A stretch of DNA of 64,000 nucleotides from Allopusillimonas sp008369125 (lineage in GTDB: Bacteria > Pseudomonadota > Gammaproteobacteria > Burkholderiales > Burkholderiaceae_B): assembly GCF_008369125.1 (NCBI RefSeq), contig NZ_VOAY01000001.1, positions 1,798,001 to 1,862,000 on the forward strand, given 5' to 3'. Below the pieces are notes generated by a model. That model worked only from the letters and a program-made list of their open reading frames with translations, had not been told where the DNA came from and ran no database searches. Made by a program: the position numbers and the translations under genes. Position 1 is the first letter of the stretch; each line of letters begins with the position of its first letter. This document shows, in pieces, positions 42,893 to 52,683 of this stretch.

Positions 42893-44149
42893 ATGCACCT
42901 CAACGACTTAAAAACACAGCACGTGTCCAAGCTGCTGGAACTGGCCGCCGAGTTAGAAATCGACAATGCCAGCCGTCTCCGCAAGCAAGAACTCATGTTC
43001 GCCATTATGAAAAAGCGCGCCAAACAAGGCGAGCAAATTTTCGGTGATGGCGTGCTCGAAGTGCTGCCCGATGGTTTCGGCTTTTTGCGCTCACCCGAGA
43101 CCTCGTATCTGGCAAGTACTGACGATATCTACATCTCGCCATCCCAGATCCGCCGCTTCAACCTGCATACGGGCGATTCCATTGAGGGCGAGGTGCGCAC
43201 ACCAAAAGACGGTGAACGTTACTTCGCGCTGGTCAAGGTCGACAAAGTTAACGGCATGCAGCCCGAGGCTATCAAGCACCGGATCATGTTCGAGAACCTT
43301 ACGCCGCTGCACCCTGATGAGGTTATGACACTTGAGCGCCCCATCAAAAGCGAAGAAAATATCACGGGTCGTATTCTTGATATTTTCGCGCCGTTGGGCA
43401 AAGGGCAGCGCGCCCTGATCGTCGCCAGCCCCAAGTCAGGCAAAACGGTGATGATGCAGCATATTGCACACGCCATCACGACCAACTACCCCGATGCCAC
43501 CATGATCGTGCTACTGGTCGATGAGCGTCCCGAAGAAGTCACCGAAATGCAGCGCACGGTGCGCGGCGAAGTCGTTGCCTCCACCTTTGACGAGCCCGCC
43601 ACGCGGCACGTGCAGGTGGCCGAAATGGTCATTGAAAAAGCCAAGCGACTGGTCGAGCTCAAAAAAGACGTGGTCATTCTGCTCGACTCCATCACCCGTC
43701 TTGCGCGTGCATACAACACGGTAGTGCCAGCTTCAGGCAAGGTGCTTACCGGCGGTGTTGACGCCAACGCCCTGCAAAGGCCCAAGCGTTTCTTCGGCGC
43801 AGCGCGCAACATTGAAGAAGGTGGCTCACTGACCATCATCGGCACTGCGCTGGTCGAAACCGGCAGCCGCATGGACGAAGTCATTTATGAAGAATTCAAA
43901 GGCACAGGCAACTCCGAGGTACATCTCGAGCGTCGCCTGGCCGAAAAACGTGTATACCCAGCAATCAACCTGAACCGATCCGGCACCCGCCGCGAAGAGT
44001 TACTCATTAAGCCAGATCTTCTACAAAAGATTTGGGTGCTGCGTAAGTTCATCCACGACATGGATGAACTTGAGGCTATGGAATTCATCCTGGACAAAAT
44101 CCGAGCAACGAAAACCAATGCTGAGTTCTTCGACATGATGAAAAAATAA
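42893..44149 (+). CDS. rho: Transcription termination factor Rho
   Basis: Rho is a hexameric RNA helicase that ends transcription of untranslated RNA. The 418-residue protein shows the N-terminal RNA-binding domain (VLPDGFGFLRSPETSYLASTDDIYISPSQIRRF) and Walker A in ASPKSGKT. Q-loop and R-loop segments (FDEPATRHVQVAEMVIEKAKRLVE and RNIEEGGSLTI) are also seen. Its length and start are typical. gdhA follows after 36 bases. Confidence 0.98.
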   Translation: MHLNDLKTQHVSKLLELAAELEIDNASRLRKQELMFAIMKKRAKQGEQIFGDGVLEVLPDGFGFLRSPETSYLASTDDIYISPSQIRRFNLHTGDSIEGEVRTPKDGERYFALVKVDKVNGMQPEAIKHRIMFENLTPLHPDEVMTLERPIKSEENITGRILDIFAPLGKGQRALIVASPKSGKTVMMQHIAHAITTNYPDATMIVLLVDERPEEVTEMQRTVRGEVVASTFDEPATRHVQVAEMVIEKAKRLVELKKDVVILLDSITRLARAYNTVVPASGKVLTGGVDANALQRPKRFFGAARNIEEGGSLTIIGTALVETGSRMDEVIYEEFKGTGNSEVHLERRLAEKRVYPAINLNRSGTRREELLIKPDLLQKIWVLRKFIHDMDELEAMEFILDKIRATKTNAEFFDMMKK

Positions 44150-44185
44150 CCGCCTCTTTTAGTACTTTCCACAGAGCAAGACTTG

Positions 44186-45526
44186 ATGAAACTACCCTCA
44201 GTCGAACAGTTCCTATCCCAGATCCAGGCACGAGATCCTCACCAGCCTGAATTCATGCAGGCTGTCAGCGAAGTAATGCACAGCCTGTGGCCATTCATCG
44301 AGCAAAACCCTCAATACGCCGAGTACGGCATACTCGAGCGTCTGATCGAACCCGAACGCGTCATTCAGTTTCGTATTTGCTGGACGGACGACAGTGGTCG
44401 CATACAGGTCAATCGTGGTTTTCGAATACAGCACAGTTCGGCGATCGGCCCATTCAAGGGCGGCATGCGCTTTCACCCCTCGGTGAATCTGTCTATTCTG
44501 AAGTTTCTCGCCTTTGAGCAAACTTTCAAAAACGCGCTCACCACGTTGCCCATGGGCGGCGGCAAGGGTGGCTCTGATTTCGACCCGAAGGGCAAATCCG
44601 ACGCCGAAGTAATGCGTTTTTGTCAGGCCCTCATCATCGAACTGTTCCGCCACCTGGGCCCCGATACCGATGTGCCTGCGGGTGATATTGGTGTGGGTGG
44701 TCGCGAAGTGGGTTTCATGGCCGGTATGATGAAAAAGCTGTCCAACTCGGCAGCATGCGTGTTTACGGGCAAAGGGCTAAGCTTTGGTGGCAGCCTCATC
44801 CGCCCCGAAGCGACCGGTTATGGCACCGTGTACTTTGCCGAAGAAATGCTCAAACATGCCGGGCGATCTATCGAAGGGCTTACGGTATCCGTTTCAGGAT
44901 CAGGCAATGTGGCACAGTATGCAATTGAAAAATGCATGCAACTGGGGGCCAAGGTAATTACGGTTTCCGACTCGCACGGCGCGGTCATCGATAAAGCAGG
45001 CTTCACGCCTGCCAAGCTGGCTGAGCTAATCCGCATCAAAAACGAAGAGCGCGGCCGCGTGCAAACCTATGCCGAGCGCCTGGGCCTGGTTTACGAAGCG
45101 GGTAAACGCCCATGGCACGTGCCGGTCGATGTTGCGCTACCCTGCGCCACACAGAACGAACTTGATCTCAACGACGCACAGACACTCATTGGCAATGGCG
45201 TACGTTGTGTTGCAGAAGGCGCCAACATGCCTACCAGCCTAGATGCGGTCGATGCCTTTGTTGAGTCAGGTGTTCTCTATGCGCCAGGCAAAGCCAGCAA
45301 CGCAGGTGGTGTTGCCGTATCTGGCCTCGAAATGAGCCAGAACTCACAGCGACTGCACTGGACGCGCGATCAGGTCGATGGCAAGCTCCATGCCATCATG
45401 CGCGACATCCATGACAACTGCGTGCTCCACGGCACACAAGGCGACAAGGTCAACTACGTAAACGGGGCCAATATCGCTGGCTTCGTCCGTGTGGCCGACG
45501 CCATGTTGCAGCAAGGCGTTTACTAA
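44186..45526 (+). CDS. gdhA: Glutamate dehydrogenase (NADP-type)
   Basis: This enzyme reductively aminates 2-oxoglutarate to glutamate. The 446-residue protein has the active-site segments GPFKGGMRFHPSVN and LPMGGGKGGSDFDPKGKSD, and a Rossmann domain with VSVSGSGNVAQYAIEK. The length and the PMGGGKGG context fit the hexameric NADP-dependent group. The ATG at 44186 was chosen over the adjoining TTG. A strong terminator follows 16 bases after the stop. Confidence 0.95.
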   Translation: MKLPSVEQFLSQIQARDPHQPEFMQAVSEVMHSLWPFIEQNPQYAEYGILERLIEPERVIQFRICWTDDSGRIQVNRGFRIQHSSAIGPFKGGMRFHPSVNLSILKFLAFEQTFKNALTTLPMGGGKGGSDFDPKGKSDAEVMRFCQALIIELFRHLGPDTDVPAGDIGVGGREVGFMAGMMKKLSNSAACVFTGKGLSFGGSLIRPEATGYGTVYFAEEMLKHAGRSIEGLTVSVSGSGNVAQYAIEKCMQLGAKVITVSDSHGAVIDKAGFTPAKLAELIRIKNEERGRVQTYAERLGLVYEAGKRPWHVPVDVALPCATQNELDLNDAQTLIGNGVRCVAEGANMPTSLDAVDAFVESGVLYAPGKASNAGGVAVSGLEMSQNSQRLHWTRDQVDGKLHAIMRDIHDNCVLHGTQGDKVNYVNGANIAGFVRVADAMLQQGVY

Positions 45527-45542
45527 GCCTTAACGCAGTTTT

Positions 45543-45588
45543 AACTGTGCGGCCCGGCTTTTGGTAGCCCGGCCGCACAGTTGTTTTC
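45543..45588 (+). terminator. Terminator after gdhA
   Basis: A 17-bp stem with a single mismatch (arms 45543-45559 and 45566-45582) has the 6-base loop TTTGGT and is followed by GTTTTC. This is the strongest terminator-like hairpin in this part of the window. Confidence 0.8.
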
Positions 45589-45615
45589 AGACAATGGTGT
45601 TATTAACAGACCTGC

Positions 45616-45732
45616 GTAATTGAGCTTGGTAATTGAGCTTGGCAATTGAACCGGGTGATTATTGGCCTTGGTAACGGAGATCTTTAGCTGAGTCCTTTAG
45701 CTGAGTCCTTTACCTTAGTGCTTTGACTGAAC
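45616..45732. repeat. Degenerate 13-bp tandem repeat array
   Basis: Nine consecutive 13-base units can be read. The first two (GTAATTGAGCTTG at 45616 and 45629) are identical, the third is close, and units six to nine share CTTTAGCTGAGT-like sequence. The unit length is not a multiple of three, so it is not coding. It fills the convergent gap between gdhA and yhdP. Confidence 0.75.
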
Positions 45733-45751
45733 CCTGTGGATGGACTCTATT

Positions 45752-45878
45752 TTCGTCCTCTGCGATCCAACTAAATAATTTAAGCTGATCTCAGTGTTCC
45801 AGCTCCGCGCGTGCAAACTTAACTCGTTCGGGGGGTCGTAGTGGCCTCTATAGCCTAACTTAATAACCAGACTGGGTC
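45752..45878 (-). pseudogene. Decayed duplicate of the yhdP 3' end
   Basis: The 42 bases from 45791 match those from 45879 at 31 positions without gaps, a period of 88 bases. In the yhdP reading direction the copy reads ERVKFARAELEH-stop against the real gene end ERAKPARPEPEH-stop. Similarity continues on both sides with small indels, and a third, weaker copy seems to begin near 45752. It looks like an old tandem duplication of the gene end. Confidence 0.6.
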
Positions 45879-48800
45879 TCAATGCTCAGGCTCGGGGCGC
45901 GCAGGCTTAGCGCGTTCGGGCGTACTGGTGGCCATTTCGCTAATGGTCGGCTCGGTAAGGTCGCCGGTTATCTGGTAACGGGCAGCCATTGCTTTCTCGA
46001 GAGGCGTCTGCAGCAGCAACTGGGTCAAAAACGCCCCCACACCGACAATCGGGTTCAACGCTATCCCTGCGGCAATTGCAGCGCCGCTAACATCCAGATT
46101 AGGCACAACAGCGGCCTGCATATCCAACGTGTTGCTGACCAGATTGGCAGTGCCTTCCAGCACCACCGTACCAGCCGGCCCAACTACGCGGTAGTCGTGT
46201 GTATGCACAACACCATGTTTAATATTTAACGTGCCTTTCAGGGTGTTAAAAGGGAAGCCGTCGCCTGCTACGCTCGCCGGGTTAACATCAAGCCGGGCCA
46301 GTCGCCTGAAAGACTGCAGCGACAATAACTCCAGCAACCTGGCCGAGGGGGAATTTACCCCGCTGAAACGCCCTTTTTTCAAGTCAAAGCTAATGGCACC
46401 ACTCAGGTCAGCGCGGTTAAATGCCCACGGCATATTCTGCCAAACCAGCGAGGCTGTTAGTTGCCCGCTTCCGCCTGACATCAGGTCGTTGAATTGGGCA
46501 TGCTCAAGGTAGGCCCCCAGATCCTTCACGGTTGCCTTGGCGTCCAGAGTAAGGCCACGCTGCGGCCCGGACAACCGCCACATGCCCTTACCTTCGAGAC
46601 TCGCTGCGGGCGTTGAAAGCCTGACTTGCTCAAGGCGCCACAAACGACCTTTTTCCTGACTGAACCCGGTCAGCGCCAACTCGCCTGCAGGGCGACCATA
46701 AAGGCTGAGATTACGCACATACAAATTAATGGCCGGCACATCGAGAGCATCATCAATACCACTGTTCTCGTCCTTTGCCGCGTGGTGATCAACAGCCGAG
46801 GTGGCACTGTCACCTGTTTTCTCTCCTTCTGCTTCAGGCTGACCAATCGCCAGGCGATCAAAACGAACCTCTACCGGCCCGTCTATTTTGTCGTTAGCAT
46901 ACCGCCAGGATAACGAACCCGCTGTCTGTGTTGAACTGACATCAGCGCGCCACAGAGATGGTTTTGCTTGCTGAATGGTGAAAGTCAGTTTATCAAGATC
47001 CAGCCTACGCATTTGCGCTTTGTCGGTCTGCAAGCGGAGCCGCTCAAGCGGGGGAAAAAAAGGTGTCTTGCCAGCTGCGCTATCAGTACGCTGAATCAGC
47101 GCGTACCAAGCGTCCAGATCGACGGCCGGATAGCTGACATCGACCCGCATGCCAGCAGAGGGCACGACGGGTTCTTGATTTACGCCAACAGCACCTGCAT
47201 GGAACAATGGCCGGGATGATGACTCTGCGTGCTCTTCACCGCCACCTGCCGGGTGCGCCGCCGCGTCTTGTTGCAACAAAACGGCACTGATTTGCTCACC
47301 CAGCTTGATATCAAGCCGCGCACTCAGGTTTTTGGCATTATGCCGCCACTGCGCCCGCAACATACGTTTTGCAGTGGCTTGCTTGCCCAGTGGGGCCGGA
47401 GCATCAATTGCCAACCCGACCAGCGAAGACTGAAGCATGACGGTATAACCCTTCTCTGACGGCGTGTTAATCATTACATCATAGGGAACCTGCCCTTTCA
47501 GACGCTCGCTAAGCGCTGGTGCCCCTGCAAACTTTATCAACTCGGCCGCCTTGACGATACCTGTCATCCGCAAGCCTTTATGCTCTTGGCCAATACCGCC
47601 GTCAAGTTTCATTAGGCCACCAAGAAACTCGCCTTGAAGCCCTCGGGCGTGCGCACCAGATTCGGTAAAAGCCAGCGCCCCTTCCACGCGTTCGAATTCT
47701 GGCATATCGGGCATGACCTGCAGTGTCCCTCCGTCAAACTGCACTTCACCACGCACGGTGGTATCTGCGCCATGAGTCAGCGGAATGTTTAACGACAGCG
47801 GCACCTTCCAGCTGCCTTCTGCGCGGGTATCGTCAAACGTATGGTGCAGCAGGTTACTCAAGGGTGAATGTGTCATCAATGCCAGATAAGCCGCGCCGTC
47901 TCCGCGCGTTTCACCTGTAACCGTCAACACCGAGTCGTGCCCGAGATCAGGTATAAGCGCATTGACCTGAGCAAGATCAACCCACTTACCCTTGACGGGC
48001 TGGACACGGGCGGTGTCTGCTGTGACGTGCAGGCGTGTACGCCGCATGCTTGCCCTACCCTGCATATCGACCAGAGCAGGCCAGCCCGGCGCACCATTTT
48101 CTGGGGGAAGATAATCGATGACGGCCCCGCGATACGGGCCTTCAACCTGAAAATCGCCAAAGGCGACTTGATCGTTTCCAAAGGGGAAATGGATGAGATC
48201 CCCCTTTAGCAACAGGCTGGCGTTGTAAATTTCACCCGCTTGCAAACCGTGCACCATCCACTCGTGCACCTCTTTATCGAGCACCAGCGGCAGGTAATTA
48301 CGAATCGCTGCTATGCGCGCGCGCTGGATATGGCCACTTAGGTCAATAACCCCGGCTGCACTCGACCCCCCTGGACGCCAGCTTCCATGCAAGGTGGTGT
48401 CGATATCGCGGCTACTGACACGTGCGAAGTCTGCAGCAACATGCAAGGCTTCGCCAGCCGGCATTGACAGGGCACCCTTGAGCACCAAATTATCAATAGC
48501 GATAGGCGTGGGCATAATATTTTGCGCCTCGATTTTTACCCCTGTAGAAATCATCCGGTAGTCTACCGCCGACGGTGCGGTCATAACGGTCTGCAATGCA
48601 TCAGCAGGCAGATCAACCGTGAACGCAGGCGGCTGCGTCTTTGTGCTGTCGGCTACCAACATGCGCCGATAGGCGTCCAGCGAACCGTGCAGGTATAACT
48701 GCAGCGTATCAGCCTTGATCTGCAGCAGCCCCCTCTCCGATGGCTTGCCATGATCGTGCGTAGGCACCGGTACAGAATAATCCCACACCCCCTGCTCTAT

Positions 48801-49748
48801 CTGCACCTCCGATGTGAAGGTTTCAGGATGCCCCCCCAAAAAATCTATCCGACTTCGGGATGACACCCGGCCCGAAACCAGCCCTGTAGGCAAGTCCATC
48901 CAGGGCGTCCAGCCAAGGGTTTGCATCTCATCAATGTGAATGTACAGCGCCCCCTCTCCCGCAGCAGTAGCCGATGTGCCATCAGACGTCGGCGCAAGCC
49001 TGATCGTCAACCATGAGGCCAGACCACGATACGCACGCATAAAATAGCTTTCTGCGGTGACATCAGGCGCGACCAGCCCTTCTTCGGGTGCTTGGAAAAC
49101 GCCTCGCATATCTAGCATGCGCCCAAGTTTTGCAGGCGGCGTGGCACTAAGGGCAAAACGGTACTCACTACCCCGGCCGGTAAACCTTAGTGAAACGCCG
49201 TCAAGCGTAAGCACTTCGCCGGTACGTGTGTAATCTGACCATTTAAGCGTGGCATCATGCAGCACAATGCGCTTCTGCTGTGCAAGCCAGCGCAACAGAC
49301 GCCCCGAGCCGTCATCATCGTTGCCCTGCCCCAGATCGAGCGTGCGGCCCAAAAGCCTCAACTGGCCTTGAGCATCACGTCGCGCTGAAACCTCGAGGCC
49401 GCTGGCTTCAAGATACTCGAACGTCGGGCGCAAACTTATAAAACTGCGCCAGCCAAGCTCGGCATTGATACGCGGCAAGACAAGTAGTGTGAGCCCGCCT
49501 GGGCTGGAAATTGAAACATCACGAAGCGCGATGCGAGGGTTAATGCCTTTCCAGTCTGCTGTCACGGCGCCCAAGTCAATGCGCAGATCAAGCTGAGCAG
49601 AAAGGTAGTGAGCGATCTGCGGGCGCCACTGCTCAATATTCGGCAGCACCCAATAGCGCGCAGCAAGAATTCCCACGCCAACCAGGAAAACAGCCAGGAT
49701 GATCAGGGTGGAGAGAAAACGGAATAGAGCACGGAAAAATTGAAACAC
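45879..49748 (-). CDS. yhdP: YhdP/AsmA-like envelope lipid-transport protein
   Basis: This very large single-anchor protein belongs to the AsmA-like group (DUF3971 plus AsmA C-terminal region). Members form hydrophobic bridges between the inner and outer membranes and affect phospholipid transport. It has an N-terminal membrane helix (FLSTLIILAVFLVGVGILAARYW) followed by more than 1200 residues of beta-rich periplasmic sequence. The C-terminal AsmA-like end is ANLVSNTLDMQAAVVPNLDVSGAAIAAGIALNPIVGVGAFL. The GTG at 49748 (1289 residues) is chosen because the upstream frame uses rare codons. An ATG at 49856 would share bases with the glnE start. Confidence 0.85.
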   Translation of the reverse strand: MFQFFRALFRFLSTLIILAVFLVGVGILAARYWVLPNIEQWRPQIAHYLSAQLDLRIDLGAVTADWKGINPRIALRDVSISSPGGLTLLVLPRINAELGWRSFISLRPTFEYLEASGLEVSARRDAQGQLRLLGRTLDLGQGNDDDGSGRLLRWLAQQKRIVLHDATLKWSDYTRTGEVLTLDGVSLRFTGRGSEYRFALSATPPAKLGRMLDMRGVFQAPEEGLVAPDVTAESYFMRAYRGLASWLTIRLAPTSDGTSATAAGEGALYIHIDEMQTLGWTPWMDLPTGLVSGRVSSRSRIDFLGGHPETFTSEVQIEQGVWDYSVPVPTHDHGKPSERGLLQIKADTLQLYLHGSLDAYRRMLVADSTKTQPPAFTVDLPADALQTVMTAPSAVDYRMISTGVKIEAQNIMPTPIAIDNLVLKGALSMPAGEALHVAADFARVSSRDIDTTLHGSWRPGGSSAAGVIDLSGHIQRARIAAIRNYLPLVLDKEVHEWMVHGLQAGEIYNASLLLKGDLIHFPFGNDQVAFGDFQVEGPYRGAVIDYLPPENGAPGWPALVDMQGRASMRRTRLHVTADTARVQPVKGKWVDLAQVNALIPDLGHDSVLTVTGETRGDGAAYLALMTHSPLSNLLHHTFDDTRAEGSWKVPLSLNIPLTHGADTTVRGEVQFDGGTLQVMPDMPEFERVEGALAFTESGAHARGLQGEFLGGLMKLDGGIGQEHKGLRMTGIVKAAELIKFAGAPALSERLKGQVPYDVMINTPSEKGYTVMLQSSLVGLAIDAPAPLGKQATAKRMLRAQWRHNAKNLSARLDIKLGEQISAVLLQQDAAAHPAGGGEEHAESSSRPLFHAGAVGVNQEPVVPSAGMRVDVSYPAVDLDAWYALIQRTDSAAGKTPFFPPLERLRLQTDKAQMRRLDLDKLTFTIQQAKPSLWRADVSSTQTAGSLSWRYANDKIDGPVEVRFDRLAIGQPEAEGEKTGDSATSAVDHHAAKDENSGIDDALDVPAINLYVRNLSLYGRPAGELALTGFSQEKGRLWRLEQVRLSTPAASLEGKGMWRLSGPQRGLTLDAKATVKDLGAYLEHAQFNDLMSGGSGQLTASLVWQNMPWAFNRADLSGAISFDLKKGRFSGVNSPSARLLELLSLQSFRRLARLDVNPASVAGDGFPFNTLKGTLNIKHGVVHTHDYRVVGPAGTVVLEGTANLVSNTLDMQAAVVPNLDVSGAAIAAGIALNPIVGVGAFLTQLLLQTPLEKAMAARYQITGDLTEPTISEMATSTPERAKPARPEPEH

Positions 49749-49794
49749 AGGGTAATTAGCCAGAGCGGTTATATTTACAGTATCTTTTTGGGTC

Positions 49795-49823
49795 TTGTCG
49801 CTACTTCGCACAGGACGTGTATT
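49795..49823 (+). promoter_or_regulatory. Possible glnE promoter
   Basis: TTGTCG (49795-49800) and TGTATT (49818-49823), each matching consensus at 4 of 6 bases, are 17 bases apart. The inferred start is about 25 bases before the glnE ATG. Confidence 0.35.
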
Positions 49824-49854
49824 TTTTCTGTTAGCCCATCCCTCTGTGTGCCTC

Positions 49855-52632
49855 ATGCCTGAACCCATTATATTAGAGTCGGCGCTACGCTGGTCTGGCG
49901 CCCTGCGGCGCAAAGTTGGTAACAACGCTACATTTTGTCATTGGCTGGCTGAACACGCCAGCAATGCGGTCACTCGTAAGACCATACAAGACTGGTTTAT
50001 TGAGCTCAGACAAAGCAGCGACGACGCCGCCATGTCTCCCGAACAAGTGCGCCACGTTTTGAGAAAACTACGGGAACGCGTGTTTTTTACGTTGCTTGTA
50101 CGCGATATTGAGGGGCAGGCGCCACTGCAAGAGGTGATCACCGCCATGACGGTGCTTGCAGACCTTGCAGTAGCCGAGGCGTATAAAAGCGTCATGACTG
50201 CGCTGGCCGAAATACATGGCGTACCAACCGACCCCGAAACCGGGCTGCCGCAAGAAATGATTATTATCGGCATGGGCAAGTTGGGGGGCCGCGAGTTAAA
50301 TGTGTCTTCCGACATCGATCTTGTCATGCTTTACGCCGAAGAAGGTGAAACCACCGGCCGGCGCAAGATCAGTCACCATGAATTTTATGGCAAAGTGACC
50401 CAGCGCATGATGCCTGTGCTGTCTGATATCGACGCCGATGGTCAAGTATTCCGCAGTGACCTGCGGCTGCGTCCTGACGGCGATGCGGGCCCACTGGCCT
50501 GGAGCCTGGATGCGCTCGAACATTACCTCGTTGTGCAAGGCCGTGAATGGGAGCGGTACGCCTGGCTTAAAGGCCGTGTCATTCCGTGCAAAGCTTTTGC
50601 CAACAGCGATCCTGCTCCGCAACGCGAGCAGTTTGAAACGCTGCGTCGTCCGTTTGTATATCGTAAATACTTTGACTTCGATGCACTGGCCTCGTTAAGA
50701 GGTTTGCGCGAACGTATACGACAAGACTGGCAGCGCCGTGCATTGGCGCGCAGTGGCGTTGACACCCTACACAACATTAAGCTGGGCGAAGGCGGCATCC
50801 GCGAGATCGAGTTTGTCGTACAGCTTAACCAGCTGATTCGCGGTGGTCGCCAGCCTTCGCTGCAGCAGCGCACACTCATATCCGCGCTGCACAAACAAGA
50901 CAAAGCGGGAGTAATCGCTTCAGACGTAGCCGAGAACCTGGCCAAAGCCTATATGTTTTTACGACGCGTCGAGCATATGCTGCAGTATCGCGAAGATGAA
51001 CAGACACATTTATTGCCGCGTGACCCCGCCTTGTGCGAGGGGCTGGCCAGTGCCATGGGCATGACCAGACCCGCCTTTGAGGACACCCTTGCAGCCCACC
51101 GCCAGTTTGTATCGCAGACCTTTCGCGATGCGTTCCGAATTGCCGGCATGGGAGGGGACGACGACAGCAACAGTGAAGGCCCAGATGCAGGCTCTGACGA
51201 CGCCTGCACAAGCCTGGACGAATTGGCACGCCAATGTCTGGGTGACGATGCTGACGTTGTCTGCCAGCGCATGAATGCCTTGCTTGAAAGCCATCGGGTG
51301 CGCAGTCTGCCTGCCACCAGCCGCGAGCGCGTCGAGGCACTACTACCTGCCATCGCACGCGTGGCAGCCAAAACTGAGCGTCCGGCCGTCGCCGCAGCCG
51401 CTCTGCTCGATCTGGTCGAACACATTTCGCAGCGCAGCGCGTACCTTGCGCTGCTGGCAGAGTATCCAGAGACTCTGGCGCGCGTAGCCCGACTTGTCAG
51501 CGCCAGCCCTTGGGCGTCGCACTACCTGCAACGCCATCCAATTTTGCTCGACAGCCTCATCGAATGGCACTCACTCATGCAGCCGCCAAACTTTCAGGAA
51601 ATCGCTACACAGCTACGTAGCGAACTTGATGCCTGCGTGTTGCCTGACGGCAAACCCGATGTTGAACAACAGATGAACCTGATGCGCGACACACAGCATC
51701 AGATTAGTTTTCAGCTTTTGGCACAGGATCTCGAAGGTGTGCTGACGGTTGAGCAGCTTGCTGACCGGCTTTCCGCACTGGCCGACCTTATGCTCACGGA
51801 AACCATCTACCGTGTGTGGCCGCAGGTTTTGCCGCGCGACAGGCGCGAGAACCCGGGCACACCACATTTTGCCATCATTGCCTATGGCAAACTTGGCGGC
51901 ATAGAGCTGGGCTATGCGTCCGACCTCGATCTGGTATTTCTGTACGACGATCCCAATGACGACGCCAGCGAGTTATATGCCAAGCTTGGGCGACGCATGG
52001 CGTCATGGCTTTCAACCATGACGTCATCGGGCCGTCTGTATGAAATCGACTTACGGCTACGCCCAGATGGCGACGCAGGCCTTCTGGCCGTATCCATAGA
52101 CGGCTTCGAGCAGTACCAAACCCGGCATGCCTGGGCCTGGGAGCATCAGGCCATAACGCGCGCACGATTTGTGGCCGGCGACCCTGCAATTGGCGAACGT
52201 TTTGAAGCCGTGCGTCGACGAGTGCTGTTACTACCGCGCGATCTTGACGAGCTCAAAAACGAAGTGCGCTCCATGAGAAAAAAAATCAGCGCCGGACACC
52301 CCAACCGCAGTAATGACTTTGACATCAAACATGACAGAGGTGGCATGGTCGACGTTGAATTTATCACTCAGTATCTGGTCTTGTGCCACGCCCGTAAATA
52401 TCCGGTTTTGCTCGACAATCTGGGCAATATCGCACTGCTGGGGCTGGCTGCACGCGCAGGCCTGATATCCGTTGAGTTGGCCAGCACCGTGGCTGACGCC
52501 TACCGTGAGTTTAGAAAACGTCAGCACGCCCTGCGTTTGCAGGGGGCAGAAAAGGCCCGAGTACCCGCTACTCAGCTCGTGCCAGAGCGAGACGCCGTAT
52601 GCAAACTTTGGAATGCTGTGATTGGGGACTAA
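49855..52632 (+). CDS. glnE: Glutamine synthetase adenylyltransferase/deadenylase
   Basis: GlnE adds AMP to, and removes it from, glutamine synthetase in response to PII and glutamine, setting nitrogen assimilation. The 925-residue protein has two nucleotidyltransferase domains. The first is GMGKLGGRELNVSSDIDLVM with DLRLRPDGDAG; the second is AYGKLGGIELGYASDLDLVFLYDD with DLRLRPDGDAG. A helical linker joins them. ATG 49855 gives MPEPIILESALRWSG. queH follows after 51 bases. Having gdhA and glnE within 6 kb is notable but they are not one transcript. Confidence 0.95.
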   Translation: MPEPIILESALRWSGALRRKVGNNATFCHWLAEHASNAVTRKTIQDWFIELRQSSDDAAMSPEQVRHVLRKLRERVFFTLLVRDIEGQAPLQEVITAMTVLADLAVAEAYKSVMTALAEIHGVPTDPETGLPQEMIIIGMGKLGGRELNVSSDIDLVMLYAEEGETTGRRKISHHEFYGKVTQRMMPVLSDIDADGQVFRSDLRLRPDGDAGPLAWSLDALEHYLVVQGREWERYAWLKGRVIPCKAFANSDPAPQREQFETLRRPFVYRKYFDFDALASLRGLRERIRQDWQRRALARSGVDTLHNIKLGEGGIREIEFVVQLNQLIRGGRQPSLQQRTLISALHKQDKAGVIASDVAENLAKAYMFLRRVEHMLQYREDEQTHLLPRDPALCEGLASAMGMTRPAFEDTLAAHRQFVSQTFRDAFRIAGMGGDDDSNSEGPDAGSDDACTSLDELARQCLGDDADVVCQRMNALLESHRVRSLPATSRERVEALLPAIARVAAKTERPAVAAAALLDLVEHISQRSAYLALLAEYPETLARVARLVSASPWASHYLQRHPILLDSLIEWHSLMQPPNFQEIATQLRSELDACVLPDGKPDVEQQMNLMRDTQHQISFQLLAQDLEGVLTVEQLADRLSALADLMLTETIYRVWPQVLPRDRRENPGTPHFAIIAYGKLGGIELGYASDLDLVFLYDDPNDDASELYAKLGRRMASWLSTMTSSGRLYEIDLRLRPDGDAGLLAVSIDGFEQYQTRHAWAWEHQAITRARFVAGDPAIGERFEAVRRRVLLLPRDLDELKNEVRSMRKKISAGHPNRSNDFDIKHDRGGMVDVEFITQYLVLCHARKYPVLLDNLGNIALLGLAARAGLISVELASTVADAYREFRKRQHALRLQGAEKARVPATQLVPERDAVCKLWNAVIGD

Positions 52633-52683
52633 AATCAGCCCATTAGCCACATTTACCAGGCGTCTCTGGCGCCTGCTAACGTT

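Noticed and set aside
45616..45732. Possible CRISPR array
   Set aside because: Units are 13 bases with no spacers between them and no cas genes are present.
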